Shown here: piece after piece, positions 34,801 to 42,516 of the stretch | How the letters are laid out: every line of letters starts with the position of its first letter | Position numbering within the stretch: the stretch's first letter is position 1 | Origin: an uncultured Lachnospiraceae bacterium | GTDB taxonomy: Bacteria > Bacillota > Clostridia > Lachnospirales > Lachnospiraceae | Assembly (NCBI GenBank): GCA_947165025.1 | Contig: CAMUYQ010000005.1 | Location: 62,001 to 126,000, forward strand | Direction: 5' to 3' | Length of the DNA stretch: 64,000 nt | Program-made: the position numbers and the translations under genes | Notes under the pieces: model-generated | The model's database searches: none | Told to the model about the DNA's origin: nothing | Seen by the model: the letters and a program-made list of their open reading frames with translations, nothing else

Positions 34801-35507
34801 ATAACGACAAACTGTATCGGATAAAACAAATAGAAAAAATACTTCGAAAACAGGGACGTGCTTTTATTATGGACTCGATCGCCATCATAAGCATAACTAA
34901 CGAGAAGAAACCCACCAAAAGCATGAATTAAAAAAACAAGAAAACATTCAAGTCCATAGCCCCGATATACTATGTTGCGGATAAGCGAATAATAGACAAC
35001 AGCACTGAAGTTCCATATGAATGAAACACACGCTGCCCCGATGAAGGCAGTTAATAGGTTGATCTGATTTCTTTTATAAAAAAACAGAAGACTTACAAAT
35101 ATTGGATATAGAAACTCACCTTCACACATGATGGAAGCTAAGAACAGGGCGAGAAGTAACAATATCTTTACGGCTGTACCGAGACTTTCGTTATTGAGGA
35201 CATAGAGAATGCCAAGACATATCACAAAGGAGAAGCATACATTAAGTCTTTCCTCACCAAGCAAATAAAGTCCTATCTGCGCGGCAATCCCACACAAAGT
35301 AAGCCTCAATACATATCGTTTGAGTGATCGGGTATGATAGTAACCTTCAAATATGAAGTAAGCCATAACTACACCGGTGAGCTGACTGGCGATATCAAAT
35401 GCCTCTCCCCATATGGTTTTGGGAGCGATGAAGTGACCTACGTGCCCCAAAGACATCAGTATTACAACGAATATTTTGATTTGAGATTGTGAAAGCTTAT
35501 ATTTCAT
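34770..35507 (-). CDS. TraX-like multi-pass membrane protein (copy 2)
   Basis: 245 residues, about eight membrane segments. SQIKIFVVILMSLGHVGHFI, YFIFEGYYHTRSLKRYVLRL and LFYPIQFVVIYFLSVLP match the TraX family. It differs strongly from the copy at 32856 in sequence but matches in layout (F-x-EGY-x-T near residue 55). It is the downstream member of a pair with signal peptidase I (14-base gap). Its 3' end overlaps the XRE gene. Confidence 0.72.
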   Translation of the reverse strand: MKYKLSQSQIKIFVVILMSLGHVGHFIAPKTIWGEAFDIASQLTGVVMAYFIFEGYYHTRSLKRYVLRLTLCGIAAQIGLYLLGEERLNVCFSFVICLGILYVLNNESLGTAVKILLLLALFLASIMCEGEFLYPIFVSLLFFYKRNQINLLTAFIGAACVSFIWNFSAVVYYSLIRNIVYRGYGLECFLVFLIHAFGGFLLVSYAYDGDRVHNKSTSLFSKYFFYLFYPIQFVVIYFLSVLPIR

Positions 35508-35521
35508 AGTATATCCGGGTA

Positions 35522-36058
35522 TCAGTAGTTGTGCAGTATATCATACTGGATTGAGAAATCTATCTGTCCCATGTACCTGCCTTTGATATTCTCAAAAGGT
35601 ATGTAAGGGTTCTGCCAAAATCTTGCATCAAGAGAGTTTTCTCTGTTGTCGCCGAGCATGAGGTAACAGCCTTCCGGTACATTGAATACCTTGTTACAGT
35701 TAGTCTCTATGTCGTTTGCGAGGTACTGGCTCTCATCTGTAAAGTGTCCGTTGATAACTACCTGTCCGTCGATGAACTCTACCTTATCTCCGCCGACTCC
35801 GATTATTCTCTTACCGAGCAGGCAGTTTGTCTCGTCTGACCACATGATCACAACATCGCCACGCTGAGGCGCATTGTTTTTGTAAGCGAGACGGTTATAG
35901 AACACTGTGTTGCCGGTCATTAACGTCGGCTCCATAGATCCGGACTGTACTACCGCTATCATGATTATCTGCGAGAACAATATCCATGCTACAAGGATCG
36001 GTATAAGAAGTTCTACTACATCGATAACCATCTTCTTGTTTATTTCGATTGTTTTCAT
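35522..36058 (-). CDS. lepB: Signal peptidase I (S26 family)
   Basis: 178 residues. One membrane anchor (about 16-37), catalytic Ser41 in QSGSMEPTL, catalytic Lys83 in LLGKRIIGVGGD, and GDNRENSLDARFW near the C terminus, so complete. It removes signal peptides at the outer face of the membrane. A mobile element carrying its own signal peptidase suggests that it processes exported products of the element, such as the 191-residue exported protein; that link is inference. Followed at 14 bases by the TraX-like gene. Confidence 0.92.
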   Translation of the reverse strand: MKTIEINKKMVIDVVELLIPILVAWILFSQIIMIAVVQSGSMEPTLMTGNTVFYNRLAYKNNAPQRGDVVIMWSDETNCLLGKRIIGVGGDKVEFIDGQVVINGHFTDESQYLANDIETNCNKVFNVPEGCYLMLGDNRENSLDARFWQNPYIPFENIKGRYMGQIDFSIQYDILHNY

Positions 36059-36107
36059 ACCACCAATATTATCATAAAAGAGACCGAAGGATGGTAAAAG
36101 ATCATAA

Positions 36108-36140
36108 AAAGAAGAGAGTACAATAAGTCACTGTACTCTC
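36108..36140 (-). terminator. Rho-independent terminator after the 222-aa gene
   Basis: On the minus strand GAGAGTACA and TGTACTCTC (36114-36122 with 36132-36140) form a 9-bp stem, followed by TTCTTTTTAT. Confidence 0.85.
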
Positions 36141-36167
36141 CATCATTATGACTACAACAGGCGCTGA

Positions 36168-36836
36168 TTAGGGATCTACCGCCCAGTAAGAGATCTCATA
36201 CTTCCCCTGACCAAAGTTGGCGGTAATATCCGTAAGTTCAAAAGCGATTCTGTCATGATTTATACCTTCGAAGAACTTTTTGACGTTAATTCCGAACTGG
36301 CTGTTCGACAAAAGAAACTCGCGCTCATTCCACGTAGGATCTTTTATCTGATCAAGGCATTTGAAAAGCTGTTTAACAGTCATCCTATGACCCCGTCCAT
36401 GTTCATCCTCTATAAGAGGAAGTTCAAGATAGCCATAAAACTCCTTAAGATCCATTTTGATCAGATCAATTACGTCATCGCGCGCGATTTTTGTGGAGTG
36501 CGGAGTTACTACAGTGATATACCAGGCATCTTTGTTAACCTCAGGAGAGTAACGTTTTTTCTTCATATTGCGAATCGTGTATCCATGCTCGTCTGCGACT
36601 GCCTTGTCGACCTGTTGTAATGCACGTTCGCGGGAAATGCGAAGAGCCTTCTGAAGGCCATTGTATTCTGACTTAGAGATGGTAACTGAATCATCGGATA
36701 TGGATGTATCATGTAATTCAATTAACTCATTGTAGTCAGCTATAGGGAGCTTAACCTGCTGAGCTTTTTCGGGTGTTGTCTTAACAGTTTTGCCATCGGA
36801 TTGTTTTCGTAAAAAGATATGTTTTTGTTGATCCAT
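36168..36836 (-). CDS. Hypothetical protein (222 aa)
   Basis: 222 residues, soluble, charged. Not recognised. N-terminal third is polar and likely flexible; a helix around 75-100 (YNGLQKALRISRERALQQVD) and a C-terminal mixed region (FELTDITANFGQGKYEISYW) follow. The AAAGGAGGAATCCTT before the ATG is an excellent ribosome binding site. It starts 15 bases after the second recombinase gene and probably shares its transcript, so a DNA-transaction partner is possible but unproven. Confidence 0.5.
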   Translation of the reverse strand: MDQQKHIFLRKQSDGKTVKTTPEKAQQVKLPIADYNELIELHDTSISDDSVTISKSEYNGLQKALRISRERALQQVDKAVADEHGYTIRNMKKKRYSPEVNKDAWYITVVTPHSTKIARDDVIDLIKMDLKEFYGYLELPLIEDEHGRGHRMTVKQLFKCLDQIKDPTWNEREFLLSNSQFGINVKKFFEGINHDRIAFELTDITANFGQGKYEISYWAVDP

Positions 36837-36851
36837 AAGGATTCCTCCTTT

Positions 36852-37892
36852 TTAAATTAGGTAGTGACCGGCGATAACTGATACTCGCCCGTGGCCGAGG
36901 GCGATACTTGTCTTTCTCATCGCGGCACGGTCGTAACGTTTGCCAGCTTTATCTTTTCTGCAGCAATACACATCGCTCTGATACTTTTGTTTGGTGCCGG
37001 AGTTAAAGCGATCATAAGGTATAGATTCTATGGGCCTTGCTATCTTATGATACAATTCGTTGGCATAGTCAGCACGGTAGCTGTGTATGTCGGCGTGAGC
37101 AGGAACATTCAACCAAACCTTTTCGGTTGCGGGTTTAGATTTCATACGCCTGATGACATCCTCTTTGTGATCTCCGATGATCGGGGCATATCTACTTTTT
37201 CCGCCCTTGTCGGTACGATGGTGCAGAAAATAGTCCTGACTGGGGAATGTCTCTAAAGCCTTTTTGAGTTCTTTCATATGTTTGATTTCCGACGGAGCAA
37301 GGTTGTTCTTTGACTTAAGCGACATTAATTCGGCGATCATCGATTTCCTGTCAGCAAGATCTGCTCCACGAAGCTTTTTTAAAATGTTTCGGCGACAGCC
37401 AGTTGCGCGGCAGAAGTTGACAAACTCCCTATTATTTCGCTCGCTGAAGTGTTTATCAGCATCAACGGGTACTCGGCTACGTTTGATGTCAACGCGACGA
37501 CGCTTTGGTGCGAAGAAATAATCTTTGTCATCGGGCGAGATACCAAATAGTTTGTTAAGTGCTTGTCGCTTGGTTGTTATGGTATACGGACTTAATGGCT
37601 GACCTCTGTTTCCGCCGTTATCAACAATATATTGAAGATACTCTTTGACATACTTCCTTGCCGACTTAAGTGTAGTGCAGTTCGGGTGATGTTCGGCAAT
37701 ATATCTTGCAAAATGTTTGCAGTTCTTCCAATACCCTCTGAAGGTATTATACGAGTATATTGCATCTCTATCTGCCTTGAGGATTTTTGCTGCATGTTTG
37801 CTTGTCCCGACGCCTTTGTGAAGCATCCCAGTGAGGCGTGTATATATCTGCTGTTTTAAGTCCCGTTTGTATTCCTTATTTCGTCTACCCAT
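36852..37892 (-). CDS. Second, divergent tyrosine recombinase
   Basis: 346 residues from ATG 37892 (GAGGTG 7 bases upstream). A SAM-like core-binding domain (about 20-115; YNTFRGYWKNCKHFARYIAE) is followed by a catalytic domain: box I ATGCRRNILKKLRGADL with Arg167/Arg168, box II HSYR with His270 and Arg273, LGHGRV with His334, and a likely nucleophile Tyr344 two residues from the C terminus. The box I to II distance is long. It is not related closely to the integrase at 29853. It may act on another site such as the hairpin cluster beside it. Confidence 0.72.
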   Translation of the reverse strand: MGRRNKEYKRDLKQQIYTRLTGMLHKGVGTSKHAAKILKADRDAIYSYNTFRGYWKNCKHFARYIAEHHPNCTTLKSARKYVKEYLQYIVDNGGNRGQPLSPYTITTKRQALNKLFGISPDDKDYFFAPKRRRVDIKRSRVPVDADKHFSERNNREFVNFCRATGCRRNILKKLRGADLADRKSMIAELMSLKSKNNLAPSEIKHMKELKKALETFPSQDYFLHHRTDKGGKSRYAPIIGDHKEDVIRRMKSKPATEKVWLNVPAHADIHSYRADYANELYHKIARPIESIPYDRFNSGTKQKYQSDVYCCRKDKAGKRYDRAAMRKTSIALGHGRVSVIAGHYLI

Positions 37893-38183
37893 GTGGTCAC
37901 CTCGTATCAGAAGAACTGCAAATAATACGTTAAAGCTAAAGCGGCTTAATGTGTCACTTTGTGAACGCAATCAGCCAACACTCTTTTTCATTCCCTTTCA
38001 GGCGGGTCTTATGTACGACCGACATTACACTTTTGTCTCGCTTATGTGTGCGGCCTTTTCTTTTTGTCTACGGGGGTGAAGGTCCCTCGGATCCTTGTGG
38101 AGTGGATCAACTCCTCAGAAATACGTTATTCTGACTCCATTTCTGGGGTAATACAAATTCAGGTTAATATTACCCTTATATCC

Positions 38184-38414
38184 GTTTACCCCGCCACCAT
38201 CGCCGGCTCGTTCCGATCCCGCGATCATGTCGCGGTAAACCGATATGAGGGCGGCAAGAAGTGGCTCTGTTGCTATCATCAAGACTCTCTGACCTGATGG
38301 GTCATCAAGCCTCTTTGATAACAAGCACCTTTCAAAAGATGCTCCGGTGCAATGCCTCACACGAAACGGAGATGTCCGCTTCGTGTGTAGGCAAAAGATG
38401 GTCATGCAACCATC
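38184..38414. other. Hairpin cluster in a non-coding region (candidate origin or recombination site)
   Basis: Between the second recombinase and the DUF5688 gene, with no convincing gene from 37893 to 38401. Stem-loops: GTTTACC (38184-38190) with GGTAAAC (38234-38240) enclosing CCGCGA/TCGCGG (38219-38235); TGACC/GGTCA (38290-38304); GCACC/GGTGC (38325-38350); a long near-perfect stem 38353-38393 (about 18 bp, 4-base loop); GATGGT/ACCATC (38397-38414). None has a T tail, so they do not look like terminators. The rest of the gap (37893-38183) shows nothing clear. Confidence 0.6.
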
Positions 38415-39202
38415 TCGATGGTTCTTGTTGCATCGTCATAGACAAAAACAGCCGGTTCCATCTGCAGGATATCCTCTACCTCAGAGGCATTTACCTCCCT
38501 TACCATTTCTACGTATTGAGCATAGTCTGGGTTATCATCGCTTACTACGATGAGTTCCTCTGTAGATGACGGAAGAATTACGCACCGACTGATACCATGT
38601 GAAGCTACGTAGTCGTGGAAAGCCTCAGGAAGGGCGAGAAGTCCGGCGCCGTGTGCAGAATTGGAATATGTTCCAACATACATAGGCACCACATCCTCCA
38701 TTTCGTCCGGCATACCCAGGATTTCCGCCATGGATCTGAAGCATGATTCCTTCAAGCTGTTCTTTTTTGCTGCAGCAATAAGCTCCTGTTCGGAGACTCC
38801 TGCTGCCTCAAGTATGCCTTTGTTGACTTTAATACTGCCAAGATTAGCACCACACTGAACCTCGATCCTGTAGTAGATCTCAAAGTTCAGGCAACTCTCC
38901 TTAAGAATGTCTTCATTGGATGGCTTCTGGGCACACACATAGGTGTGTTCGAGGATATAATCTCGAGACAAGATATCTTGGATGTTGATGTCCGGAACCG
39001 GTGTGTCAAGCAGGCTTCTTGCCCGGTCGACAAAGGCTTCAACGGTTTCATCCTGGGAGTGATAGATGACGGGAGAGATGGCTGGATCGGATGTTAAGAT
39101 CCTGAATCCGGTACACTTTACGCCATTTTTCACTGTCTCGATTTCCTCACAGTTGATGTTTGCTGCCTTAAGAGCATCTTCGATTTTCAAGGTACTGTTC
39201 AT
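38402..39202 (-). CDS. DUF5688 family protein
   Basis: 266 residues, soluble. VYYRIEV-type strands and MYVGTYSNSAHGAGLLALPE, CVILPSSTEELIVVSDDNPD and MVREVNASEVEDILQ match DUF5688 proteins, which are frequent in Clostridia integrative elements. Function unknown. GAAAGGACG precedes the ATG. It has an unusually long upstream leader of about 300 bases. The stop lies inside one hairpin of the cluster. Confidence 0.7.
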   Translation of the reverse strand: MNSTLKIEDALKAANINCEEIETVKNGVKCTGFRILTSDPAISPVIYHSQDETVEAFVDRARSLLDTPVPDINIQDILSRDYILEHTYVCAQKPSNEDILKESCLNFEIYYRIEVQCGANLGSIKVNKGILEAAGVSEQELIAAAKKNSLKESCFRSMAEILGMPDEMEDVVPMYVGTYSNSAHGAGLLALPEAFHDYVASHGISRCVILPSSTEELIVVSDDNPDYAQYVEMVREVNASEVEDILQMEPAVFVYDDATRTIEMVA

Positions 39203-39528
39203 TTTCGCGTCCTTTCTACCCGCTGTTTGCGGGTTTTAACATTGTTTAACCCGCATAACGGATATAAAGTTGCGACTGCATATATCTCTGATGTGAGATG
39301 TAACATATGCAGTTTTGTGCCTGTAACTGCCAAGATGTTGGTATTGTCACAAGCCGGTAAAAAAATTACCAACGAGCCGTTTTTTTTAGGCTCCGCTCAG
39401 GGCCTGATGGTCTATGCTTCTCGCCCTGACGAGATAAAAAAACGACCGGGGACAAACTGCACGTTTATCCTCGATCGTGATCTAATTATATTATAGGATA
39501 AGTTCTTCTATATGAACAGCCCCTGATT
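39203..39528. other. Long non-coding leader region upstream of the DUF5688 gene
   Basis: No convincing gene. On the minus strand a -10-like TATAAT lies near 39490, so a leader of about 290 bases would precede the DUF5688 start at 39202. It contains ACCCGC/GCGGGT (about 39219-39235), GGTAA/TTACC around A/T (39356-39370), and GAGCC/GGCTC around a poly-A (39374-39396). Such serial hairpins suggest attenuation or a structured RNA. No known riboswitch recognised. Confidence 0.4.
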
Positions 39529-39966
39529 TTATAGTATTGATACTATTTCGTATCGGGTCCTCAACCAATTCAGAATCACTTTGGCGACGTTGTCTTCAAG
39601 TTCGCCAAAACGGACTTTGTAACCTATCTTACGTTGCTCTTGGAGCAGATCTGACTTGTTTCGGATCAATGAAACATCGGCCATGATTTCGTCTATTACT
39701 CTGCTATAGTGCCTGTTCAAGACAATAGAGAGTTTAGTTTTTATCATTTCGGGGGAATTGGATTCGGCCGAGGCTTCAAGAATCGCATCAACAATATAAT
39801 CATACACTTTTTCACAAAAGACACCCTCATGTTTCATTCTCTGTAGCGAAGGAACAAACAAAGGATATAGTTTATTGCGAGGAACGGTTGTATACAGAAT
39901 AGATCTGGTAGTGTTTACAGCTCTGTCAATATTGTTAGAAATGACTGATTCAATGGCGATATTCAT
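39529..39966 (-). CDS. Hypothetical protein (145 aa)
   Basis: 145 residues, mainly helical and charged, no membrane segment. Not recognised. AAGGAGGG sits 7 bases before the ATG, so it is very likely expressed. Helices such as VCEKVYDYIVDAILEASAE-like (about 50-68) and ELEDNVAKVILNWLRTRY at the C terminus. It stands alone on the minus strand and is divergent from the lipoprotein gene; it may be a small regulator or effector of the element. Confidence 0.5.
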   Translation of the reverse strand: MNIAIESVISNNIDRAVNTTRSILYTTVPRNKLYPLFVPSLQRMKHEGVFCEKVYDYIVDAILEASAESNSPEMIKTKLSIVLNRHYSRVIDEIMADVSLIRNKSDLLQEQRKIGYKVRFGELEDNVAKVILNWLRTRYEIVSIL

Positions 39967-40097
39967 ATGAAAACCCTCCTTACATATATATTCTACTTCT
40001 GAGCTTGACGGATTTTAAGACCTTTTTTTGGCCATGTAGATCTTTGTGATATAATCGTATTACTTACTATTTGGGAGAAAACGAGGATTGCTATGCT

Positions 40098-41384
40098 ATG
40101 AAGAACAAAACTATTTTTGTTTCTGTATTGATTATGTCGATGATGTTGGCGGGATGTAACACTGCTGGGGTGTCAGATACTACCCAGAAGACTGAGCCAG
40201 CAAAAAATACTGAAGAAATTGCGACAACTACTCCAACGCCAACGCCAACGCCGGAGCCTACGGAAGAGCCGGCGCAGTTGATAGCGTTTGCGGGCGAGTA
40301 TGAAGAGACGATCACAGGTGATAACGGTGATGTCATTTTTGCATACAATTTGCCGATTGAAGAGGACTTGGAGGTAAGGGTCGAAGGAAAGAAAAGCATT
40401 ACAATGGAATATGTTGCGGATGAGTCTTCGATCATATGCTCTGTTACCTATTATAAGAGAACTGATAAAAACGATAGAGAGAAGGAACTGCAGGAGTATA
40501 TCGACAAACCCAAGACAGAGGAACGCGTGATAACGATTCAGCATGACGATGTAATGGAAGAAGGAACAGAGACATACAGCATCATTGCGAATAAGTTGGA
40601 TGATATTGTTACGGATATAGGTGAATTTTCTTATTATAGAGTCTACGAAGCCTCTGGTTCGGCGAGGTTTGATAATAAAAGGTTTACAGAAGAAGCATTT
40701 ATAAATACGGGTGACTATGTATTACATGCAAGAAAAGCTTCCGGAGATCCTAACAAGCTTTATGCTAAACATGCTGATGAGACGCTTGTAGAGATGCTCA
40801 AGGTAGCATTTAACGATGTGTCATATAAGAATAAGCTTGTTGCGGATAATTCATATGACCCGAAATTGTCATATGTAGCTATTTCAGGCATTGATGATAC
40901 ATCAGATGATAAGGTTACAGAAGATACAACGGATGTGGTTGCAGCTGATGAAGTTCAGATGGAAGTTCAGAAGGACCAAAACGTAAAAACTGAAAATGAT
41001 GAAAAGACAACAACGACTGATAAATATCTAAATAAGAAGACGGAGGCGAAAGAAGTCGCATCTCTGAGCGGATCCTTCTTTTATTCATGCACAGATATGG
41101 ATGGAGTCACCTGGTCGATTACAGGAAACTCATCCAAACCGGTTGAAGGAACAACAGTTAAATGGAGCGGAGTATATCCGGGATGTTATAACGCTATTGC
41201 ACCATTAAATGCTAACGGAAGCATTAATTATGGAGCTCAGGTTAAGAATGTGAATAGTTTTACACTAACTGGGGCATTTGCACAAAATGGAGTTATCATG
41301 TGGATAAATGCATGGGAGTCAGACGGTGACGGCGGAATGGATGCAGCTGTAAAGTGGTATCCGGACGGACATTATGAAGGATAA
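40098..41384 (+). CDS. Secreted lipoprotein (428 aa)
   Basis: 428 residues from ATG 40098. Lipobox MSMMLAGC gives a lipidated Cys at about residue 20, after a short signal peptide. A T/P/E-rich linker (TTTPTPTPTPEPTEEP) anchors a folded domain (about 60-270), then a second polar linker (DEKTTTTDKYLNKKTEAK) and a C-terminal beta-rich unit of about 95 residues (SFFYSCTDMDGVTWSITGNS to the end). Unknown function. An in-frame TTG at 40071 is also possible; GAGG lies 11 bases before the ATG. A terminator follows at 41411. Confidence 0.68.
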   Translation: MKNKTIFVSVLIMSMMLAGCNTAGVSDTTQKTEPAKNTEEIATTTPTPTPTPEPTEEPAQLIAFAGEYEETITGDNGDVIFAYNLPIEEDLEVRVEGKKSITMEYVADESSIICSVTYYKRTDKNDREKELQEYIDKPKTEERVITIQHDDVMEEGTETYSIIANKLDDIVTDIGEFSYYRVYEASGSARFDNKRFTEEAFINTGDYVLHARKASGDPNKLYAKHADETLVEMLKVAFNDVSYKNKLVADNSYDPKLSYVAISGIDDTSDDKVTEDTTDVVAADEVQMEVQKDQNVKTENDEKTTTTDKYLNKKTEAKEVASLSGSFFYSCTDMDGVTWSITGNSSKPVEGTTVKWSGVYPGCYNAIAPLNANGSINYGAQVKNVNSFTLTGAFAQNGVIMWINAWESDGDGGMDAAVKWYPDGHYEG

Positions 41385-41410
41385 AGATCCATATTAATTG
41401 TTCGAGATAA

Positions 41411-41436
41411 AGGTGTCCTAAAACAGGACACCTTTC
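41411..41436 (+). terminator. Terminator after the lipoprotein gene
   Basis: AGGTGTCCT (41411-41419) and AGGACACCT (41425-41433), a perfect 9-bp stem with a 5-base loop, then TTTC. Short T tail. Confidence 0.75.
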
Positions 41437-41547
41437 AAAGATATATAAAATAAAGGATTGCAGACATTTGGTGGGCTGTATAAAACGAAAGTAGCCAACT
41501 TATATTGTTTTACTGATTGAGAGGGAGTATTTATAGACATAAGAAAA

Positions 41548-41633
41548 GGACTCTTGCCCTCCGCTATTCAGCAGTGTATCGAGTCCAAAAAAATGGTGTG
41601 GCGAACCGCATATATCCAATGCAGACCCACACC
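41548..41633. other. Two tandem hairpins near the element's right end
   Basis: GGACTC (41548-41553) pairs with GAGTCC (41581-41586), and GGTGTGG (41595-41601) with CCACACC (41627-41633). They lie in the 270-base gap between the lipoprotein and the CdiA-CT-like gene. No gene is seen there. They may belong to a structured RNA or to recombination-related sequence. Confidence 0.45.
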
Positions 41634-41655
41634 TTGTATACTAATAATAGTCTTC

Positions 41656-42036
41656 TCACTTAGAAAAGTCAAGTATATCAGCGGATTTTGTAACAATTTT
41701 CATCCGTTTAAAGTGTTTGGATATATTGAACTCTCGCGTAAAGTCGCTTATTGCGTTCTCTTCGGTTAGTTTGCATCGACGAAGATCGATTATTACATTA
41801 CGAGATTGGCCGGCAGCACCTTGCATAACGTTCTGAGCTGTGTATTTTGACTTGCCTTCTGGAGACTTTATCTCCCACGGAATACCATTCATCATGATAT
41901 CTGGCATACGAAGATGCTTGATCTGAGAAGGTGGTATTAGCTCCACATCAAAGCCGTTTTGTAGCAATAATTTTACGGTTGCATATTCGTGATCCTGCAA
42001 GTGGACACCATTTGTTTTAAGAATACCTTTTTTCAT
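41656..42036 (-). CDS. CdiA-CT tRNase-like endonuclease domain protein
   Basis: 126 residues from ATG 42036 (a start at 42063 is also open; no clear RBS for either). PDIMMNGIPWEIKSPEGKS contains the PD-x-WEIK signature of PD-(D/E)xK-type nucleases, and QGAAGQSRNVIIDLRR fits the CdiA C-terminal tRNase family found in contact-dependent toxins and in Clostridia elements. It lies 150 bases from attR. No immunity gene of this system is obvious on the same side; a truncated immunity-like fragment lies at 43592-43750 beyond attR. It may be a free-standing nuclease. Confidence 0.6.
   Translation of the reverse strand: MKKGILKTNGVHLQDHEYATVKLLLQNGFDVELIPPSQIKHLRMPDIMMNGIPWEIKSPEGKSKYTAQNVMQGAAGQSRNVIIDLRRCKLTEENAISDFTREFNISKHFKRMKIVTKSADILDFSK
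41666..41688. repeat. 23-bp repeat, copy in the CdiA-CT-like gene end
   Basis: Exact match to 43751-43773. It encodes the last residues (KSADILD) of the nuclease. Outside the element, the other copy precedes an immunity-like gene fragment. Confidence 0.8.
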
Positions 42037-42187
42037 ACAGATGATTTTATCATATAAATCCATTAAGTAACATCAAAATGTTATTGCGTTTATAATGCGT
42101 TTACGGAGAAAACTGAATTAAGGCACTGATTCATTTCCTCCTTTATTTTCTAAGTAAAACTGATTTTTGTAATGACGAGTTCGGTAC

Positions 42188-42208
42188 TTCGAGTCCCGTC
42201 TCGCGCTC
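42188..42208 (+). repeat. attR: 21-bp direct repeat of the tRNA-Gly 3' end
   Basis: Identical to 29766-29786. No tRNA is formed here because the 5' part is missing, so this is the right attachment site of the element. The native tRNA-Gly terminator follows at 42216. Confidence 0.9.
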
Positions 42209-42215
42209 TTGCAAA

Positions 42216-42252
42216 GAAAGAAGGATACCCGAAGAGGTATCCTTCTTTTTTT
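42216..42252 (+). terminator. Native tRNA-Gly terminator, displaced by the element
   Basis: GAAGGATACC... stem: AGAAGGATACC (about 42219-42229) pairs with GGTATCCTTCT (42236-42246) around a 6-base loop, then seven T. It lies 8 bases after attR, as expected for a tRNA terminator before insertion. Confidence 0.85.
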
Positions 42253-42516
42253 GCAAAGAGCATCAGGATCGAGACGGGACGACCTGTCAGGATATGTAGA
42301 TAGGAGGGGCCCACGAAGTGGGAGGAACCTTCTGACGGCAACGATCCTGGAATTTATCGTGGCCATAGAGAATGTGGCTGCTCCGGCATCTTCCATCATC
42401 GACGATTTCCAGGCTGTTGATATACCCTTGAATTATGCGGCTCTCTTCATGCGACCGTTTCTGTTCGTCTAACTGACACTGGCCTATCGTGTCTGGTGCG
42501 ACAAAAAGAGACAGCT
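42253..42516. other. Gap with no supported gene
   Basis: Between the displaced tRNA terminator and the CmpB-type gene. Several short open frames exist on both strands, none with a convincing RBS or family. CCCAC/GTGGG (about 42309-42322) forms a small hairpin. Decayed sequence is likely. Confidence 0.4.

Larger units (their letters stand above)
29787..42208. mobile_element. Integrative element of about 12.4 kb in tRNA-Gly(GCC)
   Basis: Bounded by the 21-bp repeats 29766-29786 and 42188-42208. It starts with a tyrosine integrase beside attL and a replication-initiator-like gene. Cargo includes two TraX-like proteins, a signal peptidase I, exported proteins, a second tyrosine recombinase, a DUF5688 protein, a lipoprotein and a CdiA-CT-like nuclease beside attR. 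I see no relaxase, coupling protein, phage structural gene or type IV secretion gene, so it is neither an obvious ICE nor a prophage; a mobilisable or satellite-type island is the best description. The DNA looks more A/T-rich than the flanks. Confidence 0.82.

Noticed and set aside
38115-38405. 96-codon minus-strand frame overlapping the DUF5688 stop (ATGA)
   Set aside because: The coupling is tempting, but the sequence runs through the hairpin cluster, has odd composition, no RBS of its own and no recognisable pattern.
39227-39496. 89-codon plus-strand frame with a TTG start
   Set aside because: It lies opposite the long leader of the DUF5688 gene, without RBS or recognisable content.
41554-41769. 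71-codon plus-strand frame
   Set aside because: It overlaps the CdiA-CT-like gene in antisense and the hairpin region; no support.
29787-42208. Full ICE or prophage
   Set aside because: No relaxase, coupling ATPase, type IV secretion, capsid, terminase or tail genes could be found.
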